NCBI GenBank assembly: GCA_904063045.1
Contig: CAJFCJ010000001.1
Span: 193,501-257,500 of the forward strand
Direction of reading: 5' to 3'
Length of the DNA: 64,000 nucleotides
Source: Dimorphilus gyrociliatus
Taxonomy: Eukaryota; Annelida; Polychaeta; Dinophilidae
The position numbers and the translations under genes were made by a program. The notes under the pieces were generated by a model. The model had not been told where the DNA came from. It ran no database searches and saw only the letters and a list, made by a program, of their open reading frames with translations. Positions within the stretch are counted from its first letter, which is position 1. Every line of letters begins with the position of its first letter. This document shows, piece after piece, positions 47,345-58,884 of the stretch.

Positions 47345-49478
47345 TTAATTTTCCCTATTGTCTCTTAATATTCTCAACTGAATGTACTTTCGATCGCTTG
47401 TAGCACTGCTCTTTCTCCTATCGTCATCTGCTGTACATGTAACAAATTGGGTAGATGATCTAGGCTCATCTCTTTTTGATTTCTTATTCTTCGTTGGTAA
47501 GCTCTTTCTAACATGACCTATCACTTCACCGTTACAAATACAGAATATCAGAGATACCAGAAATCCCTGAGAGTTTGTTATAAATTCGGAAAACCATTCA
47601 TAATATTTGAAAACTATAGACGAAGACCTTGGACGGTATATTACCGACATAAGTTGGAGTCCAAACAGGGGAATTAGGATCAAAGTTGCTTTCAAGGCTC
47701 GTCTATAAAAGAGAATATTTTAATACGGGATGATGTGTGAAACATTTAATCTTGATACCTGAAATTATTGGGTTCATTTGGGTGAGATTGAAGTTTTGTA
47801 AGAAGTATTCTTAAAATGTTGACCAAAAATACAGTATTTAGCTATAAATACATGAAAAGTAAATTATTTTAAGAAAATTTGCGTGTTGAGAGAGATTTTC
47901 CTTACCAATAAGGCACTCAGATTGGGACCGTAAATTATCCATTCTAACCACCCAAGATTTTGAATCCAACAACTGATTGGGTCAGAGTAAATTATAACTA
48001 AGCTTGCTTGACAGTAAAGGATTAGGATGACTATACCTTGAATTAGCGTTCAGGAACCTTATTAAACTATAAGCCGTTATCGGTAACCAAGGAAATCCTG
48101 TGTGTTTTTCTTTTTAAAATATGCGGTTAAACATGTATTGGGATTAGTATTTACCCCAAGCAATTAAGTAGTATCGACCCAATGATTCGGGGGGCTCGAA
48201 GGTACGAACAATCAGTTGATGAAGATATGTACCTTCGGCCAGCATCCACATATAATTTGCACTTGTACTATACCTTGTTAGCATGTTTAAACATCTGCAG
48301 GCCAGCTATATAGGAAGGAAATTAATAAATTTGTGAACTTATTGTAAGTTTCATTTTTTTAACAAATCACGTGTAAAAAATGAAGATATTTACCGAATTT
48401 GCTCTTATTATACTATTACTTGTTGAAGATGTCAAGTTTCTGTATACTATTCCGAGATCCCAAATTAGGTAGACAGTAGAAGTAATAATAAATGAAAGAA
48501 ATAGATTAATATGAAGACGAATCCTATATTGTTTTCGCAGTTGTCTGTAATATGATTTCAAGGCATAAACAAGAGAATTAATTTTTGCGTAATATACAAT
48601 ATGAGGTATTCTTACCTATAACGTGTGAATAGGCATACAGATGGTACCAGTAAAACTAAGCTGGCTACGTTCCACGCAACGCTAATGTAGATGGCTGTCT
48701 TCTTATCCTATTTTCAAATAGTATAAAACGTAAATTTAGATGCTTATATTCACCATACGATTAATGCTAGAGTATTGTATGATTACTCTCGTGAGATTGT
48801 AAGATGGAAAGGATATATATATATATATAGATGTACAGTACATACAATATATATACCTATATATATATATACAGCACAAAACTAGATTTGCTAAGCTGTA
48901 GACGTTATTAAAAAAATTACAGATAAATTTAGGCAAGTGGTATAGTTTGTCCATTCCCTTTTATTCTTTGGATCTATATACCAGCTTCCGTTCGCCTCAC
49001 ATTTCTTTTCAGCAAATACTGTCAGTTAAAAATCGAAAAACTATATGAGAAAGATGAAAGGAGAGAATAAATATCTTGATTATTATTATTATTATTTCTA
49101 TTATTGTTATTTTTTCACTTTTAGACTTACGTGATGGTATCGAATTATCTATAAATGTTGGGCACGGCATTGTTGCCACCGAATTAGGTGGGGTTGCGCT
49201 CCAGCAACCATACCCGTCCCAAGTAGATGGACAATAACCCTGAATGCATCAAAAGAGAAAAGAAAACGGAAAAGAGTTATATATATTCTTAAATGGAAAA
49301 GGATTCTTCCATTTTTCGGTTTATTTAGTATATTACTCTTCACCTTTTTATCTTCCGGTCGGTTTTCAGTTTGAGTTTTGCAGCATTTTATGGCTGATTC
49401 GCAACAACTTTTAAGTCTGGAACAGTCTCTATTACCAATTATAGAGCAAACTTTTGAGAAATCTGATTTTCCTCTCAA
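47345..49478 (-). CDS. Class B (secretin-type) neuropeptide/hormone GPCR
   Basis: Ten exons (about 49344-49478, 49131-49239, 48921-49018, 48616-48707, 48394-48544, 48155-48305, 48058-48097, 47906-48002, 47759-47841, 47345-47702) join in phase to at least 437 residues. The hormone-binding ectodomain is clear: CPSTWDGYGCW, MPCPTFIDN, KKCEANGSW and WTNYTTC. Seven transmembrane segments follow. Signatures are LRKQYRIRLHINLFLSFI (TM2), NYMWMLAEGTYLHQLIV (TM3), YYLIAWGFPWLPITAYS (TM4), ISCWIQN and WIIYGP (TM5 side), ALKATLILIPLFGLQ (TM6) and QGFLVSLIFCICNGEV (TM7). It should couple a peptide ligand to G proteins at the plasma membrane. The 40-base exon at 48058-48097 and its neighbours are the least certain; other donor/acceptor choices there break the frame. 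The signal-peptide exon upstream of 49478 was not found. The ectodomain and TM7 look closest to PTH/calcitonin/CRF-type receptors, but I cannot name the subfamily. Confidence 0.9.
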
Positions 49479-49617
49479 ATTTACAATCAGGGAATTTGTC
49501 GTGAAATTCAGTAATAATTTATTCCTATTTTTAAAAAATAGAAGAAAAGAACAGCTTTTATTATAATTATTCTAAGAGATAAGGGAAGAAAATTATTCTT
49601 CTCTATTATATGTCGGT

Positions 49618-49650
49618 TTTTATTTATTTATTTATTTATTTATTTATTAA
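49618..49650. repeat. TTTA tetranucleotide repeat
   Basis: About eight tandem TTTA units. Confidence 0.9.
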
Positions 49651-50487
49651 TACTGTATACAATAGAGTAATTAATTACAAACATATAAAGCTTCGACTGT
49701 GCTTTTATGGTTGTAGATTTTATTATATACAGTATCATATATATATATATATTTATCTATAAACAGATATATGAATATAAATTAGAGTGCTATTGTTTAT
49801 GTGAAGTATTCATAATTATTGCTAATATCCGTATTAACATATAAATATATACAGTATACTGCATATATGTATATGTATATACAGTATAATACATATAAAG
49901 AGTAAGAACATTCCAATTACTTTTGTTTCCTGGCTTCAAATTTGTTCTGAAAGAGAAATATGAAACAATCAACACACGTATGACTTTCGTAATAGCTTCC
50001 CTTCAAGTAACCGTTTCGTGTTAGGCAGGACTTTGAAGAGATCTAGAAAAATGAGGGCAATTACCATCATCCTTTATGCATATAATTTTATATCGTGTAT
50101 CTACATATGAAATTAACTATCTACACTGTGTATTCTTTACTTAAAAACTGACTAATAGCTTTGTTTATACATCAGAAATATTAGTATAATACATGCTCTA
50201 GGCAAATCTTTAATCAGTAGTATTAGAAATGAGAGTTTATGCAATAAATAACATTATTGTCTCTCATTGCCTTGTCTATAATTAAAATGATATTAATAAT
50301 ATATATATGTATTTATGTATGTAGATATGTAAACGTAATATTCCTAATATATTTATATTTATAGCCATATTTTAATATCTTTGTTGGAGAAAAAGACAGC
50401 AATTTTGAGAATAGGTAATAGGTAGGAGATCCTAATGGAAAAGTATAATACTACTTAAAATGAATTCTTATTAAAATGAAAAATTTA

Positions 50488-50489
<2 letters not shown>

Positions 50490-50522
<33 letters not shown>
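50490..50522. repeat. TA dinucleotide repeat
   Basis: A perfect TA run of about 30 bases. Confidence 0.9.
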
Positions 50523-50527
<5 letters not shown>

Positions 50528-51229
50528 TATATAAAATCACACATATGTAAGTATTCATTTCTTGAAAATTAACAAAGACGTGGAATATATGAAATATTAT
50601 TGGAATTTTAAAGACGTGCGGAATTACTTTGAATTTCTCTTTTTAAAAAAAAGTCTACTCTTCTTTGAAATGTAATTTCATTTATTATAAAAATATACAT
50701 TTAATCCAAAAAATAAATAGCAATATCTATTTGAAAGAAAGAAAATTGGTAGAAAGGACAAGCACTACAAGGGGGCAGATGTCCAATTTAGATGACCAGG
50801 GTCACTTTAAAGAGAGGAATGATAGAGGGAAAGCTAATGAACGTTACAGAAAGATAGAGGTTAGAACTATAGTAAATAAAATCTTACCGTTTTACTTAAA
50901 GCGTATTGACACGCATTTTCAGATATTAAAAATAATTGAAAAGTGATGTACCACTTCATTTCATACTATAATGAGCTTCTGTTATCCACTGGTTAAGAAC
51001 AAAAAATTGAAAACTTCAGTAGAACCGGAGATAGATCTAGATTCATGCGATATTGCTAAACGGCTCTTAAGAGATAGTTAGCTTTGCGAATTGTGAATTG
51101 CCGCTAGATGACACTCTAATTACTCTACTCTTCTCATAATTTATATATTTATAATAGAAAATATAACAGTAAATTGAAAGCAGTGAGGAGTAAAGGTACA
51201 TGCCCAGTAAATACTATATATATTGTATA

Positions 51230-51231
51230 CA

Positions 51232-51268
<37 letters not shown>
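51230..51268. repeat. TA dinucleotide repeat
   Basis: A TA run with one TG interruption near its left end. Confidence 0.9.
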
Positions 51269-51272
<4 letters not shown>

Positions 51273-52093
51273 CTATATTGTATATTTAATTATATTATAT
51301 ATACATTGAGATATAAATGAACAATAACTTAACGCGGTGAAGAAGAAAAGCGTATATTGAAAAAGAGAAATATATACCTATATACTGTATATATTAGTAT
51401 TTTATATAGAAGGTCTATCTATAAGACTTAAGAGACTTTGAAAAGAGAAAACAGTAAAAAATTTGCAGAATCGATGGACTTAGTTTAACATTCAGAGAAT
51501 ATTATCTACTGGCTTCTGCATAAATTGTTTTATGCCGTGAAATGTTTCTTAAGCGTGTACTTTTTTAAAATAAAACTAGCCTGAAGACATTTTTCAATTT
51601 GACACTAATGGTATTTTATAAATAATAAACAATAAGAGCATCGAGCAATTAGAAAATACGTAGGATAAAAACATATTTTAAGCCTAATAGAAATTGTCAC
51701 AAATCAATCGCTTCTCTTCAATGACTGAATCGCTTATGTTCAATAAATTGTATTGTTAAGCTAGCATGAACAGCAAGTGCGCCTTCTTTCTCTATTAACA
51801 ATTGCCGTAGCCTTTTTTTCCCTATTCATTCTTGCAATTCTCCCCCCTTCCCAACGATAATTTATTAAAGAGAAAAACAAAGATTATCTTTAGTTTGAAA
51901 TATTTTCATTAATTCGACAATACTGTAATTAATTAACACTTTTACCTATTTGTTATATTTTACTAATTTATCAAGTGTTTGAAAACCTTCTATAGTACTG
52001 GACGATAATAGAGTAGGGGTCTTACAGAGATATTCAACTGCATATAACTTAGTAACGCTGTGACAAGGCGACAAAGCTTTTAAAAATATAAAT

Positions 52094-53216
52094 ATGGACG
52101 ATGAAAACTTTGACGATGAAGAAGACGAATGGATTAGTCGTGGTCCGTCTATGTACAGAAGGACTTCAGCACCGACAGCTCATTCATTATATATTCTACC
52201 TTTTGGTTTTGACGTAAAAACTTCATTCGCAGCTACTGAAAGTCTTTTAAATGTAAGGAGCGCAAATTTTAGCATTCGTCAAAAGGAAGAGGATAACGAC
52301 ATATGGAAGTAGGGCTTCTCTCTTTAAATGAGCATTTATTTCTATTAAATGAAAGTCTTAAATGGATAAAATTCTAATTGTTTTTTTCTCTTTTAATGTA
52401 ATTTCTAGGAGGCCGCCGCCCGATTTCAGACCGCAAGTCTATGCTCCCAAACCGCCTAAAAGAAATTCTAGAGATGCTGTGAAACCTTGGAAGTATCATG
52501 CGAGATTTGATGACGAACCTCCGCGTTCTAAAAATATTCCTCCTAAACTACCAGAAATTTTTGCTCCTGTAAAACCAGGTGAAAATTTAACGAAAGAGAA
52601 ACCAAGATTTATACGGACGTTTCGTATCAATGATTCGTACGATGCCAAGTTGGACTTGGTTAAAAAATTTAGGGAAGTTAAAGGTTCTGTTGAACCATAT
52701 CAGCAACCAGAACCCCATGACTTTAGGAATTATCCTTCGTTAAAAAAATTAGGCTTAGACGAATTTACCACATCCTATGAACGCGATCCCTTCAATATCA
52801 ACTTTCAAAGTGAACGCCTGAATACAAGTAAGTTCCCTTAGTCATATATACTGATCTGTTTGCTCTGTATACATTAAAAAATTACTGACGTTCTAACGTT
52901 TCAGTTCATGGTTTGGTATCAGCGCCCCCTATGGGTTCCAGAAACGTGGGTATACAGATGGCTCCACCAATGTCTCCTCAAGAGAAATGGGAAGCCAGGT
53001 TGATTCTTGATAAAGATCCTTGGCCCGAAAAATCAGCTGAATATACGGTACACATTTAGAGATTCCTATTAAATACCAGATTTAATTTTACAAATTTATG
53101 AACAGAGATATCGTAGACGACGGACCGCTCATTCGGCACTAATGGATCGTATTGAAGATACACTAAGTAAGAAATGGTACCGAGAAAAGATGAAAGTGAA
53201 TAACAGCTTTAATTGA
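52094..53216 (+). CDS. Uncharacterised four-exon protein, proline- and basic-rich
   Basis: Four exons (52094-52308, 52409-52827, 52905-53047, 53106-53216) join in phase to 295 residues. The N terminus is acidic (MDDENFDDEEDEWISRG). The middle is rich in proline and basic residues (RRPPPDFRPQVYAPKPPKR, then PPRSKNIPPKLPEIFAP). A conserved-looking segment reads YPSLKKLGLDEFTTSYERD. The C terminus has a tryptophan-rich KWEARLILDKDPWPEKS followed by TRYRRRRTAHSALMDRIE. There is no signal peptide, membrane helix or enzyme motif. The style (many P, W, Y and short basic motifs, no globular domain) resembles microtubule-inner or other axonemal proteins, but I cannot name a family and that is a guess. 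Introns of 100, 77 and 58 bases are typical of this window. Phase closure across four exons makes the gene model secure. Confidence 0.85.
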
Positions 53217-53615
53217 AAATTAACAATTTAGCATAATACTTAAATGATTAGCAGGGGCACGTTTTCTTTAAGATAAATTAATTGAAAAACACCCCCATAT
53301 ATGTACAATTCCAATAATAATAGGTAATAAAGAAATCTAAAAATTCTAATTGATCTGTATTTTATAAACTTTCAACACATCAAACATATATTTAAATAAC
53401 ATTATTAAGTCGCGTTTGTATTCTTTCTTGTTATATCTACTATCAACCCCTTTCAACATTTCCTTGACCTAACCTCCCCTCTCCCCCTCCCCCACTTCTT
53501 TATTGCGGCTAGAACGTCTTAGACGACGTTATTAGCTTAAGTTATAGTCGCGTCAGTGTGCGTAGGTGAGAGCGTATAAGAGGCATCTACCGCCGCAAAA
53601 ACGGGCAAAGCAAAC

Positions 53616-53855
53616 ATGAAGATAATATTGCTTATCTCCTTCGTCTATCTTCTTCTCGTATTCGCTCCTCAAGTTTCGACTTTCAGCGTTGGTAGCAAGT
53701 TGGATGACCGAACAATGGAAAAGAGGAACGACAAACGATTGCATGATTTACGTCGATTTTGGAATTATCTTGCGTTGACCAAACTCGGTTTCTCTCTGCC
53801 ACCAGATGCGAATTTGGCGCGAAAAGTTTGGAAAGGACTTATTATAAATTTATGA
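53616..53855 (+). CDS. Small secreted peptide precursor, unrecognised
   Basis: A single-exon frame of 79 residues. Residues 1-23 are a strong signal peptide (MKIILLISFVYLLLVFAPQV then STF). The remaining roughly 55 residues contain no cysteine. Two Lys-Arg sites (EKR and NDKR) lie in the N-terminal half, followed by LHDLRRFWNYLALTKLGFSL and PPDANLARKVWKGLIINL. Cleavage after the second Lys-Arg would release a 38-residue amphipathic peptide; further cuts at Arg-Arg or Arg-Lys are possible. There is no glycine amidation signal. Length, signal peptide and dibasic sites are those of a neuropeptide or hormone precursor. I recognise no family; a secreted antimicrobial-type helical peptide is the main alternative. 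The upstream 100 bases are GC-richer and promoter-like, and no intron is evident. Confidence 0.7.
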   Translation: MKIILLISFVYLLLVFAPQVSTFSVGSKLDDRTMEKRNDKRLHDLRRFWNYLALTKLGFSLPPDANLARKVWKGLIINL

Positions 53856-54206
53856 CAAATTTTATATAAGTATAAAAGTATCAAAGTTTCTATTAGTAAT
53901 TATAAACAATACTTATGTATTTGCGTACAAGTACACTTGTATGTAAATGTATAGATATAAGAAAAAGTAAAACTTTATGCCAAAGGTATAAAAGTAAGAA
54001 TAACGATGTTTTTGAACGTTTCCTCCAGTAATGTGAACACGTGCAATATTACTTAATAAGTATTTAATAATTATATAAATATACCCTATGTATAGACTCT
54101 ATACATAAGGTGTATATAAATTTATAGATAATTTTATTAGGATTTAATATATTTATTTATATACAGATATATATATTTTTAACAAGGATATTTATATTTA
54201 TATCCC

Positions 54207-54237
<31 letters not shown>

Positions 54238-54440
54238 AGTATATATATATATGTATATCTGTATGTAAAACTTTTTACATAATCTGTCAGATCAAAGAGG
54301 ATCTATATTTCTAAAATATATATAGGATAATCTTATCTATTTATGCTCTGTAGGTCAACATGTAATATATCGTATCATGTATCCCTTATACATACAAAAA
54401 AAAGAATCTATCGAACTTAACAGAGACTATATTTTTCCTT
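53856..54440. other. AT-rich gap between the peptide gene and the pseudoprotease gene
   Basis: No gene seen. It contains a TA microsatellite with an embedded TATATACAGTATATATA word (about 54230-54250) and presumably both convergent 3' ends. Confidence 0.6.
54211..54258. repeat. TA repeat with embedded TACAGTA word
   Basis: A TA run interrupted once by CAG to give the palindrome-like TATATACAGTATATATA. Confidence 0.9.
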
Positions 54441-57290
54441 CTAAAGTCTATCTTTCCCTAGAAGTTCCAAGATCCAGTCGTAATTCAAACCTAATTCCTT
54501 AATTAGATAGTTGTTTGTGAAATCAAGGCAATTAAATGATCGTAAAGCAAACCCTGAAAAAAAAGAAAACAAATTTAACAATTCATTGCGAATTAAGAAC
54601 AATTACTCGTTACTTTTTCAAAGTGTACAAGAATAAATAACAGGTCGATTAGAATAAATCATTAAAAATAATATCTTTGTATCCTTTGAAAAACAAAAAT
54701 GTAAAAATATCAATCTTTATATTATATATTTTCCTTATAAATGCAGTATATACTTTCAATATGAAAAATATTCGTATATAGATATATTTCACAAGGCGGA
54801 TATATAGAATTTATATATATACCATACAGTATATATACATAGATTTTTCGTAAATATAGACTTCTTTCTTTATAAATACCTGCTAAAAATGAAATGTCTT
54901 TCTTCGCGCACAATAAACCAGCTCCGTTTGCACTTAGAATGCTACAGTTCTTGCCGTTTCTGTCGAGATTCGTTAGGAGACTAAGGCAAGCCGAATCTTT
55001 TGTAGAATTAGTAACATTCGCAAAGGGTTCCTCACAATATGTCGAATTCAGTAATAATTGTTTTGGGTCTATTTTATGATTTTCAGTTCTTCCTGTTAAT
55101 AAAATATCATATGCTTATATCAATATCTATAGAAATAAACAACAATAGATACTCAAATGATACAATTATGTATATCCATTATACTTTCTATATATAAATA
55201 TATCTAGAAATATAACATATTGATGGAATTTTACATTGCCATCCATTGTATCATTTATAGTATCAAATTTTCTAACCGTCGGAATTAATACCCAACATTA
55301 TTAAGGATTCACACTCTTCCAAATTCAAATTTGTTGCGTTCCAAAGGCATATTTTGTTCACATGGTCAGTAAACGGAACGTTATTTTTAAGTCGGATAAT
55401 TACAATTCCATCTTTCATTTTATAATCACTTATTAAAGCTCTTACACAAGTTTTATCATTCGTTCCAATCCTCAATATAACTTGTTCATTTGGTACTGAA
55501 CTATCGTTCGAATTTTGAATTATTTGGAACAGACTATCATATATAAAAAAAGAAAGAGGCAAGAGTAATAGATGTTTAGTAAATTGTTAATTAATAAGCA
55601 ATGAAAGCAAAAAATTATTATTTCTTACTCACTTGCGCAAACAATCCGATGTAGAAACGAGTGAATTTGAACTGATAAGGAAACCTGTACAATGATAAGT
55701 TTCTGCTTTATTGCTAATACGAATTAACCACGGCCAGAAATCAGACGTAATACTTTTCCGCCTCCCACAGAGTCCTCGAATAGCTAAAATGGAAGAGAGT
55801 AGTGATGTAGAAGGAATAAAGTGATTGAACAAAAAAACTCTAAAATCAAACGAAAATTGGGCGCGTATTAAGGCTTTTAACGAAAACACATTATAGTACA
55901 CATTATAGCGAAAGTTATTAAAAAGCCTTCAAGTTATAAATTTACCAAAAGTCAACTCGCTAAAGATTAATAAAATTCGAATGATTTTATTAATTACAAG
56001 TTTTTGTTCTAAAAACTCTTAAGTACCCTTTCCGGTGCCACAACCAATAAATCTTGCACCTTCCGGAACTCCATGATCTTTTAAATGGTGATCCACAGGT
56101 ATAAAACGGGCACATTGGGCTCTAAACGGATATGGAAATCTTTTCCATATTGTATAAAACGATTTAGACGAAGTAGACATCTCTAGAGCATCTCCATATC
56201 TCCTTTGCTCCCTAACAGGCTCCCAATTACGACAATTACGGCTATATGCCAAAACATACTTTCTGTCATCTTTAAACCTTTTATTCTCGTCATTAGGTTG
56301 AACATGGAAAACAACAGCAAAGAGTATTTGTTCCGCTTCAAAATCAAATTGGGCATAACCAGACCGAAAATCAGTTGGAGAATGCTGCATTTTTCCAGCT
56401 TCTTTCACATGATTGATAGGCGATTCAGAGCATAGATTGGTGTCTGTTTTATTAAATAATAATCTAATTAGAAAGGAGATTAAACAAATAGACAAATGTA
56501 AATTCTAATTTTCTATTTGTGTTTTTTTACCGCATCCGAGTAGTTCAAATCTTAAAGAGGGACTTCCTATATAACCTGTAGGTACTATTTGTATGCATCT
56601 AGCAACAACAACCTCCTCAAGGACATTTGTCAACATCTCGTCGCTTTTGGCATTACCAGGGAAAACTATTGTGTTTCCTTCATCATCACCAGCAAACTGA
56701 AAATCCTCACAATCACTGCTAAAGCCCACTTTGTAAGCAGTAATAAATGACCCATTACCGTTGCCCGCTGTTTGTACTGCAGTAACAACTGTAGACCTTT
56801 GAAAGTCAACAATTATCCAGGAACAGCTTTCTTCTGCAATATTCTCTCCTTTACATAGAGGTAATTTACTTGTCCAAGATACATTTGAATCTACTCGGGC
56901 GTCGAAACCGTTGCCGTCTGAAGCTACTACCCAATTATTATTGATTGCTACACCCAATTTCTTGTAACAATCAACATCACCAGATGGAATATTCTATAAG
57001 ACATAAAGTAAAATTAACAATACATCAAGTAAAGAATACATGCTGAAAAAGAGAAAGAGATCCAAAATAAAATATATATTCTGTATATGTTTATAAATTA
57101 CGAAATAGACAGAGAAATGAGAAGAAAAGCAAGCTTTATTTCAACATTCCTTCTTTTGACAATTTCGTATGTAGAACTTGTAAAATATTGAAAATTTATA
57201 CAAAATATAAAATCCATTAACCTGACATGTAAGAAATTCTATATAAATTATAAAAACAACGGTTGGGAGAAAAAGAAATGCTATGGCCAT
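54441..57290 (-). CDS. Secreted tandem discoidin protein with inactive serine-protease domain
   Basis: Seven exons (57222-57290, 56531-56993, 56027-56443, 55633-55783, 55277-55533, 54880-55092, 54441-54553) join in phase to 560 residues. Exon 1 is a signal peptide (MAIAFLFLPTVVFIIYIEFL then TCQ). Residues about 32-177 form a clear F5/8C discoidin domain (DCYKKLGVAINNNWVVASDG, DSNVSWTSKLPL, TAVQTAGNGNG, FELLGCG). Residues about 178-316 form a second, more diverged one ending ARFIGCG. From about 317 the chymotrypsin fold is recognisable: CGRRKS, FWPWLIRIS, CTGFLISSNSLVSTSDC, IVIIRLK, CSILSANGAGLLC, and a final YDWILELL helix. The catalytic triad is gone. The AAHC histidine is replaced in STSDC, the aspartate of the DIALL motif is glycine (GIVIIRL), and GDSGGP is replaced by SANGAG. 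It should be a secreted adhesion or inhibitory protein, not a protease. Each domain boundary coincides with an intron. Confidence 0.9.
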
Positions 57291-58884
57291 TGTTAATAAG
57301 TGAAGGACAAAGTGTAACAGATAGTTTTTGTGGTAAATCAGAACCAATCTGAAGCTTTCTTTTGGTTTTTGGATATAGAACTCTTTTATCAACGAATATC
57401 TCAATATTACAAACAAAGTATAAATATATATATACAGTAGATATACAGTACATTAAATATGGTATACTCTTTTGATAGAGACAATAAATAGAATCTCTCT
57501 ATGCTGCTACATTTCTCCATCTATCGTTAGAGATGGTAAATAAAGCCTACAATTTCATGCCATCTACATAAAACATTAGATTAGCGATTGAGTTAACATA
57601 CTGCAGGTCCGCACAAATGTTTGGGAGAGTCTTGACATTTCACAGAAGATAACATGAAAAGAAATCGGTCATACCTAATTAGACTTTGATCAATTCTTAA
57701 AGTACATTATTAGTTTAGTTTAGGGAGAGTTTAATAATAAGCAATAGTTTAAAGGAAAAGCTTTAACATTAATTTGGGATTACTTTTGGATTTATTTTTA
57801 CTCATTTTTTCTTTATTTAGTGAAAATCTTAACAGGAAAGATTTATCTCCGAAAAAAAACTTTAAACTCTAACTCGACTTTGGGTTTATTCTATTTATAG
57901 ACTAATTGCATACTAGCCTAAAAGTTGAAAGTAGGAGACTAAATAGGATAGTTTTTAATTTTCTGCTGCGCTATCAGCTGATTATTACAAATAACCTTTT
58001 CGTTTCTTCAAGATTATTCACACAATCAGACCCTATTTACCTTGAAAGTAGTAGAAAATGCATGCTCTAAAACTGACCGAGATGCTTGCTAATTCGTGAA
58101 TTCTCATGGAAATAAAAAAATCAATAGAGAAAGAAGTTTTCTCTCTTGAAAGTCGAGTCACGTGACCTGGGTTAACAGGAGACACTTAGAAAAAACAGTC
58201 GAAGAGAGCAAGAGTTACTCGCCCCATCCGCCCCCGCTTTCCGACAATTATTTTATCGCCCGAATGATTTAAGAGGAATAAAAGAATAAAATATAAAAAT
58301 ATACAAACTATAATTTCTAAAAATTATAGTTTCTACCTAGGTAAACTAGGACAGTAATGATGTCAGCATAATTACATAAGGGATTAGACTAGTCTGTTTT
58401 CCTCTTTTTACCAGTCTATTTTTTTGCATTTTGATTATGAAAATTGTTACCTTGCTTAGATATTTCATTAAATAGACATTTTTAGTCATTTTCTTTTTAT
58501 TACAGGCAAAAAAATGAAAGAACTACAGTGAAAAACAAGTGCCAAAAAGTTGATTTTAAGTTCATACAACTCAAAAAAATGATGGACAGTCTTAAAAAAT
58601 TTGTTGAACCTTTGTGATTACGTTTGAGAAAGTTTTATGTTTTTTTTTCTTTAAATTATAGAGTAATACAGAATACCTGCACGCCACTGATTCTTTTCTA
58701 TATAGATAGCTAATTTAAGTTTGTTTTTACATATTGTTTTTTGAGTTAGCTCGTCGAGCGTCTCTTCTTCATAGTTTTCTCTCAAATATCTTTCCTTATC
58801 TCTCTTTCTCACTTTCTTTCTCATAAACTTGCTCCTCTTCTATTTCTTTCATCTCTGTGCTAATTGCAGTTGGATGTTTGAAGA
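57291..58884. other. Intergenic region between divergent genes
   Basis: No gene supported. It lies between the divergent pseudoprotease gene and the class A GPCR, so it should hold both promoters. Two TATACAGTA words lie at 57429-57451. A consensus acceptor (GTGCTAATTGCAG, with a good branch-point match) ends at 58869, 15 bases before the GPCR start codon, implying a 5' UTR intron here. Confidence 0.5.

Larger units (their letters stand above)
49479..52093. other. AT-rich intergenic region
   Basis: No supported gene, though the missing first exon of the class B receptor is probably near its left side. A short open patch at about 49930-50060 on the minus strand with an acceptor-like TTCTCTTTCAG may belong to it. 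It is dominated by TA, TTTA and TATACAGTATA-type repeats. Confidence 0.5.

Noticed and set aside
50665-50946. 93-residue plus-strand frame
   Set aside because: Lys/Ile/Asn-rich composition typical of AT-rich random frames; no motif or splice support.
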